The position numbers and the translations under genes are program-made. 56,404 nucleotides of DNA from Nephromyces sp. MM_2019 (taxonomy: Eukaryota > Apicomplexa > Aconoidasida > Nephromycida): assembly GCA_015657535.1 (NCBI GenBank), contig JADHZB010000028.1, forward strand, positions 1 to 56,404, given 5' to 3'. The notes below the pieces were generated by a model. It did no database searches. It worked only from the letters and a program-made list of their open reading frames with translations, and was not told the origin of the DNA. Of the stretch, positions 49,301 to 56,404 are shown one piece after another. Each line of letters starts with the position of its first letter. Position 1 is the first letter of the stretch.

Positions 49301-50281
49301 ATCTTGTTGAAAAAAACTTTTATAAGTTTTTCTTGGAAATCAGTCGTGCTTTTAAGAGGCTGAAATACTTTATGGATAATTGTTAATTAACTCTTACAGA
49401 TTACTGATGGTCACTATAGCAAGGTTTTGTCCAAAGAAATGTTCAGAAAGAAACTTGAATAGCTCAGCTCTGATGTCTGTTTTGTTTTGTTTGGGTATTT
49501 CAGAAAGTGTTTTTCTATTTCCAGTTGGAAATTGCCCCATTGGACCATGTGCTTTGCTTTTGATAGTATACCATGTTCGTAAATCATCTGGATAAAATTT
49601 TTAATCATGTTTATTGGCTTAGAATCAAAGTTTACCTATTGGTATATTTTTGGTATGCTCTGCCTCGATTGCATTCAATTCCTTTTCAAACCATTTTTCT
49701 TTGAATAAGGGTTTCTGAAAAAATTCTGAAAATCTCTCCAATGCTTCTGGAAATGACTTAATTTCGCTTTTGTATTGGTTTCCAAATTTTGATCATTTAA
49801 TCATACCGTATGTTCGATCTCATTAAAAAACACCATTTGCTCATCAGAAGTATATGCGTTAAATAGTCCCCCACTACTTGAAATAAACTTATTGTAACCC
49901 ACTGAAAAACCAATTATAAAAAGCCATTAAGCAGTTAAAATTAAATTATATCTGACTTGCATCAGGATATTTTTCGGTCCCTAAAAAAACTAAGTGCTCA
50001 AAGAAATGAGCTAAGCCTTGGATTTCTTTTATGATCATGTTTGATTGCTTATGTATAGTTCTCCGTAATGCTTATAGACACTTTTTACCTTTTGGGTCAT
50101 TATGTGAACCTGCTCTAACAGCAAGAGCGAAACCAGAATTCTTAGCTTTTGTATTTCTAATACATAAAATCTTTATGCCATTTTCTAATTCATTAAAATG
50201 AAAGTCTCTATAATCTGCATCAGGGATTATTATAGCTGAGCAAGTGCTAAATGTTATTAAAAAAAATATTATAAGAAACAT
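46281..50281 (-). CDS. Secreted insulinase-like metalloprotease (M16A)
   Basis: Starts at 50281 with a signal peptide ([16 protein letters not shown]). Exons 50281-50089, 50025-49957 and 49901-49807 join in frame and give [20 protein letters not shown]. It holds the inverted zinc motif H-x-x-E-H. Then come [20 protein letters not shown] and, in the next exon, [13 protein letters not shown] with the third zinc-ligand Glu. Later exons resemble the middle and C-terminal M16 domains: [12 protein letters not shown] with [19 protein letters not shown] near 48210-48580, and [20 protein letters not shown] near 46700. The last exon ends VLIQ and TGA at 46281. Roughly 4 kb with many short exons suggests a full four-domain enzyme of about 1000 aa; I did not place every internal exon. 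Such enzymes degrade or process peptides. Apicomplexans such as Cryptosporidium and Toxoplasma have expanded secreted sets. Internal frames on the plus strand are shadows. Confidence 0.88.
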
Positions 50282-53496
<3,215 letters not shown>

Positions 53497-53996
53497 GCTA
53501 GCAAACCTTTGATAATATATAATCAAAGCTTGCAGACGACACTGATTTATATATATCAAGCTAGATATTGGAAATACAAAGTTAATTAAAATTTAGTTGT
53601 GCTTTCACGTCGAACTTGCTGAAACTACTTCCTATATCGAATTTTTTTCATTTTTCAAACCTATTTTTATTTTTATTTTATATAAATCAAACTATAATAT
53701 GAAAGTTTTTCTATGCGATAAACTTTAATTTGGAATTAAATTAAAATAATAATTCAATCAATTATTCAAAACACTATTCTAAAAATTAGTTACAATCAAA
53801 TTCTACACTTACTAGAGCTTTATTGCTTTTATACTTATAATAAATCATATTTATTGCTTTCATCCACACAACTCATCATAAACATATACATATATGTGTG
53901 CAATATATTATTTTTTCCATACACCTATTATGGCATGCATACAAAGACTATAAACTAAACCCACACACTCACACCTTGGTTCAAATTATAAAAGTT
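53497..53996. other. Convergent spacer after HSP60
   Basis: 500 nt between the HSP60 stop and the stop of the minus-strand membrane-protein gene. AT-rich; 3' UTRs only. Confidence 0.4.
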
Positions 53997-55246
53997 TTAA
54001 CAAATACACAAAATTTTTACAAATATTGAAAATAAACCAAAACCAACTCTTTTACCAGATAATGCCAACTTCATATTAGTAGCGCGTTCTTTCATTTTTT
54101 TATCCACTTTTTCTAAATCTGGACTAGCTAAAAATAATGTTTCAACTTTCCTAAATCTCTCTTGAGTTTTGGTTTTTCGTGGTTTCCTAATCCTACTTTT
54201 TTTACTTCGATTTGAGACATCTTGTCCATCTCCAATTTGTTCAATTAGATTTGATACAACTTCTTTGCCTTCGATTTGTTCAATTGGCTCTGACACATCT
54301 CGTCCACCTTCAATTTTTTGAATTGAATTTATATCCAAATCCTCTTTTGACTGTTTTCTATAATTTGTTGATTGCTGTTGTAAATCTTTAGGTATATCTT
54401 TAACTCGATGTTCATAATTTTTTAGTACAGTGTCGATATCCTACGTATATAAAACAAATTTATATTCATATTTCTTAATACTTATATGAACATGTTACAA
54501 ATCACTCTTGAAAATTATGTTCTTTTTATGCTTTAAATGCTCATATATATATATATATATATATAATATGCATATCTAACGAAGATATATTCAATCATAT
54601 ATCTATTTATATATATTTATGATTGTTATGGCTAAGTTAGGACTTGCTTATATATTTCAAACCTTAGATGAATCAGTAGAGGGTAAATCCGATGGTTTGA
54701 GTTTCTTTCTCTGTTTGGAAATTTATTAAATAAAAAACAGGAAGTATTTACACAAATATAATATTTTGTTGTTATCAATTATTACCTTAAATTTTATATG
54801 AAAATACCTCAGAAAAAATGCAATTAAGCCAAGCACTAAGACGAACCCAAATCCAATGAAGAACGAGGCAACATACCTTGAAATATGAAATTAATATATG
54901 AATAATGAATAATGAATAATGAATAATATTTAATTTATGCCAAAAAATTGTAAGAAATGAGTAGCTAGAAAATATGTAATTGAAGCTTTAAAAAAGCATG
55001 AATACAAGCTTATTCAAATGATATCCTGAATGCTTATTGAAACATTTAGCTAGAAAAAAAACATTTTAGTAGTGATTTAGAAGCAATCAAATTGAATAAT
55101 TTCAAAATAAAGCATTTTAAATAGGGGATTACCAAATTGTGTGTAAAACATGTATCTTAATTATTTATTTTCAAATAGCCCTACCCGTGAGCAGAGTTAT
55201 CTAAATTCAATTGTGTTTGATGAAATGATATGCCTGAACTCTTAAA
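53997..55246 (-). CDS. Single-pass membrane protein with basic cytosolic tail; 5' end unresolved
   Basis: Minus-strand exons 55246-55185, 54876-54808, 54708-54663 and 54440-53997 join in frame. The first reads FKSSGISFHQTQLNLDNSAH, probably the end of a lumenal or extracellular domain. The second encodes a hydrophobic helix, YVASFFIGFGFVLVLGLIAF, immediately followed by FLRKKLKP: a classic stop-transfer signal, so the C-terminus should face the cytosol. The tail (about 160 aa) is charged, with near-repeats (IEQIEGKEVVSN, IEQIGDGQDVSN, IQKIEGGRDVSE) and a Lys/Arg-rich block SRIRKPRKTKTQ. No start was found; earlier exons should lie to the right, perhaps including a frame MKPNRGLYNFRG near 55700-55715. 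I recognise no family. Confidence 0.65.
54200..54317 (-). repeat. Three imperfect 12-residue repeats in the membrane-protein tail
   Basis: Within the cytosolic tail the pattern I-x-x-IEG/IGD-G-x-D/E-V-S appears three times in a row, separated by 15-17 codons. DNA copies differ, so the repeat is old or selected at protein level. Such repeats often form binding sites for partner proteins. Confidence 0.5.
54540..54568. repeat. (TA)n microsatellite in intron
   Basis: A run of TA/AT dinucleotides of about 26 nt in the intron between exons 54708-54663 and 54440-53997. Similar shorter runs occur at 636-655 and in the COX6B first intron. Confidence 0.85.
54900..54927. repeat. Heptanucleotide tandem repeat, four copies
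   Basis: GAATAAT is repeated four times exactly. It lies in the intron of the membrane-protein gene, just beyond the acceptor side of the transmembrane exon. Confidence 0.9.
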
Positions 55247-56404
55247 CTGGACTGCCTTGCCTATTTTATAACATTATTTTGTATTTGTTTATTTAAATAT
55301 ATTTATGCCTATGTTTTTATCCCTTTCATTGTTTTTAATGCATGTATTTGCGTGTTTACTTTAATTTTCAGTGCACATTCACACATATATGAGTTTATTT
55401 TTATACATTATATAGCATATGCGCGTATGCGTGATTTATAACGATAGGAATTACTATGGTGTAGTTATTGTTTTTAAAGTTAGAATTTTATAGTACTAAT
55501 TATATTTTCGAGCAGCTTGTATTTCATCATTTTTTTAATCAAATATAATGGGCTATATGGATATGTACACACACATATAGACAACAATACATATGTATAT
55601 ATTTAAGTTTATATAGGTATGCTGTGTGAAAATTCTATAGTATTTATATAAATAAATATATTTTCACCTCGAAAATTATAAAGTCCTCTATTAGGCTTCA
55701 TAATTTAATCAGCTTAATTTCATTGTGCTGGTAATTCTTAGCGTTTTGGGATAATACATTTGGTGTGTGCATTTATTTAATTAGATTTTGTTTAATGAAT
55801 GAGTGGAGGTATACAGATATATATATATGCATAATATTGTGGTAATACATAAGTTTGTGTTTATCAATTAAATCAAGATTTAAAACAATATTAGCTACTT
55901 CAAACATAAAAGTTTATTTATATTTAATGCAAAACTAAATTTATTTTAGTCCTAATTGTTCAATATAAATATGTATATATGTATATGTATATTTAGAGAT
56001 ATTTATCTATTTATGTATATTTATACATATCCTTACATATACATATATTTTTTTAAAAATTACATTTATAGTAATATCCAAGGTTTTGTTTATAAAATTG
56101 TTATTATATAAACATGTGTGCGTGTATTTGAAAGCAAATAAGGGTAATGGTATGTGTATGTTTATTTGTATGCGAAAGAATAGTTTTGTGGGTCAAAAGT
56201 GTCAAATATAATTCATAAATATTATATTTATGATAAAGAAAATACATATACAGAATCAACAAAATTTGATTCTAAAATACGGATGTTTATGTGTAAAAAC
56301 ACTAAGAATTATCTTACACACAAATTCAATATTAATTAAAAATGTATTTGCACACATGTTATGCAAATTTTGTCATAATTACTTTTGTGTGTGGCTCATT
56401 AAGA
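55247..56404. other. Right edge: AT-rich sequence, probably introns/upstream part of membrane-protein gene
   Basis: Over 1.1 kb, rich in ATAT and TGTGTAT tracts. The best exon candidate on the minus strand is a short frame ending YNFRG near 55670-55710. Its phase does not fit the exon at 55246 directly, so another exon would be needed. Nothing else supported. Confidence 0.35.

Noticed and set aside
49414..49608. Minus-strand ORF in a different frame from the insulinase exons
   Set aside because: The correct frame in the same region matches the M16 family; this is a shadow.

Overview
This is an AT-rich nuclear eukaryotic window with about 18 protein-coding genes. Most are cut into many short exons by small GT-AG introns, usually 45-120 nt. 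TAA, TAG and TGA all end genes here, so the code is standard. HSP60 looks alveolate/apicomplexan-like to me. A COX6B subunit, a PEX7 receptor and a secreted insulinase occur together. I therefore infer an apicomplexan or close alveolate relative with a respiring mitochondrion and a peroxisomal import receptor. This is an inference from protein character, not from a search. I found no bacterial-type operons, CRISPR arrays, rRNA, tRNA or recognisable transposon genes.

Layout, left to right. 349-3028 (+): C-terminal end of midasin (MDN1). 3541-5246 (+): unknown 12-exon gene. 5925-7288 (+): adenosine kinase. 8298-14233 (+): 23-exon DHX37/Dhr1-type DEAH helicase. 14898-15428 (-): MORN5-like protein. 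15784-17798 (-): unknown polar protein. 19759-20771 (+): small zinc-finger protein with a Lys/Ser-rich tail. 21086-22201 (-): intronless PEX7. 22202-26644: long gene-poor stretch with two weak coding candidates. 26645-28685 (+): basic, polar protein that may bind RNA. 29622-30671 (+): COX6B. 31108-33305 (-): lysine-methyltransferase-like protein. 33907-36335 (+): divergent Cdc20-like WD40 protein. 37030-40371 (+): unknown 11-exon protein. 41643-43401 (+): SAP18 with an RS-rich N-terminus. 43683-44187 (-): ribosomal protein eL39 split over three exons. 44337-44579 (-): possible small basic protein. 45082-46305 (+): DXD sugar-transferase. 46281-50281 (-): insulinase-family secreted metalloprotease. 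51232-53496 (+): mitochondrial HSP60. 53997-55246 (-): single-pass membrane protein, incomplete at its 5' end.

Functional themes are ribosome biogenesis and translation (midasin for 60S, DHX37 for 40S, eL39), mitochondrial function (COX6B, HSP60), peroxisomal import (PEX7), RNA and chromatin work (SAP18) and secreted or surface processing (insulinase, sugar-transferase). Neighbours do not form an obvious pathway, as expected for a eukaryotic chromosome. I derived the exon joins by hand from reading frame, GT/AG signals and protein similarity. Most multi-exon models close in frame from ATG to stop, which is the main support for them.
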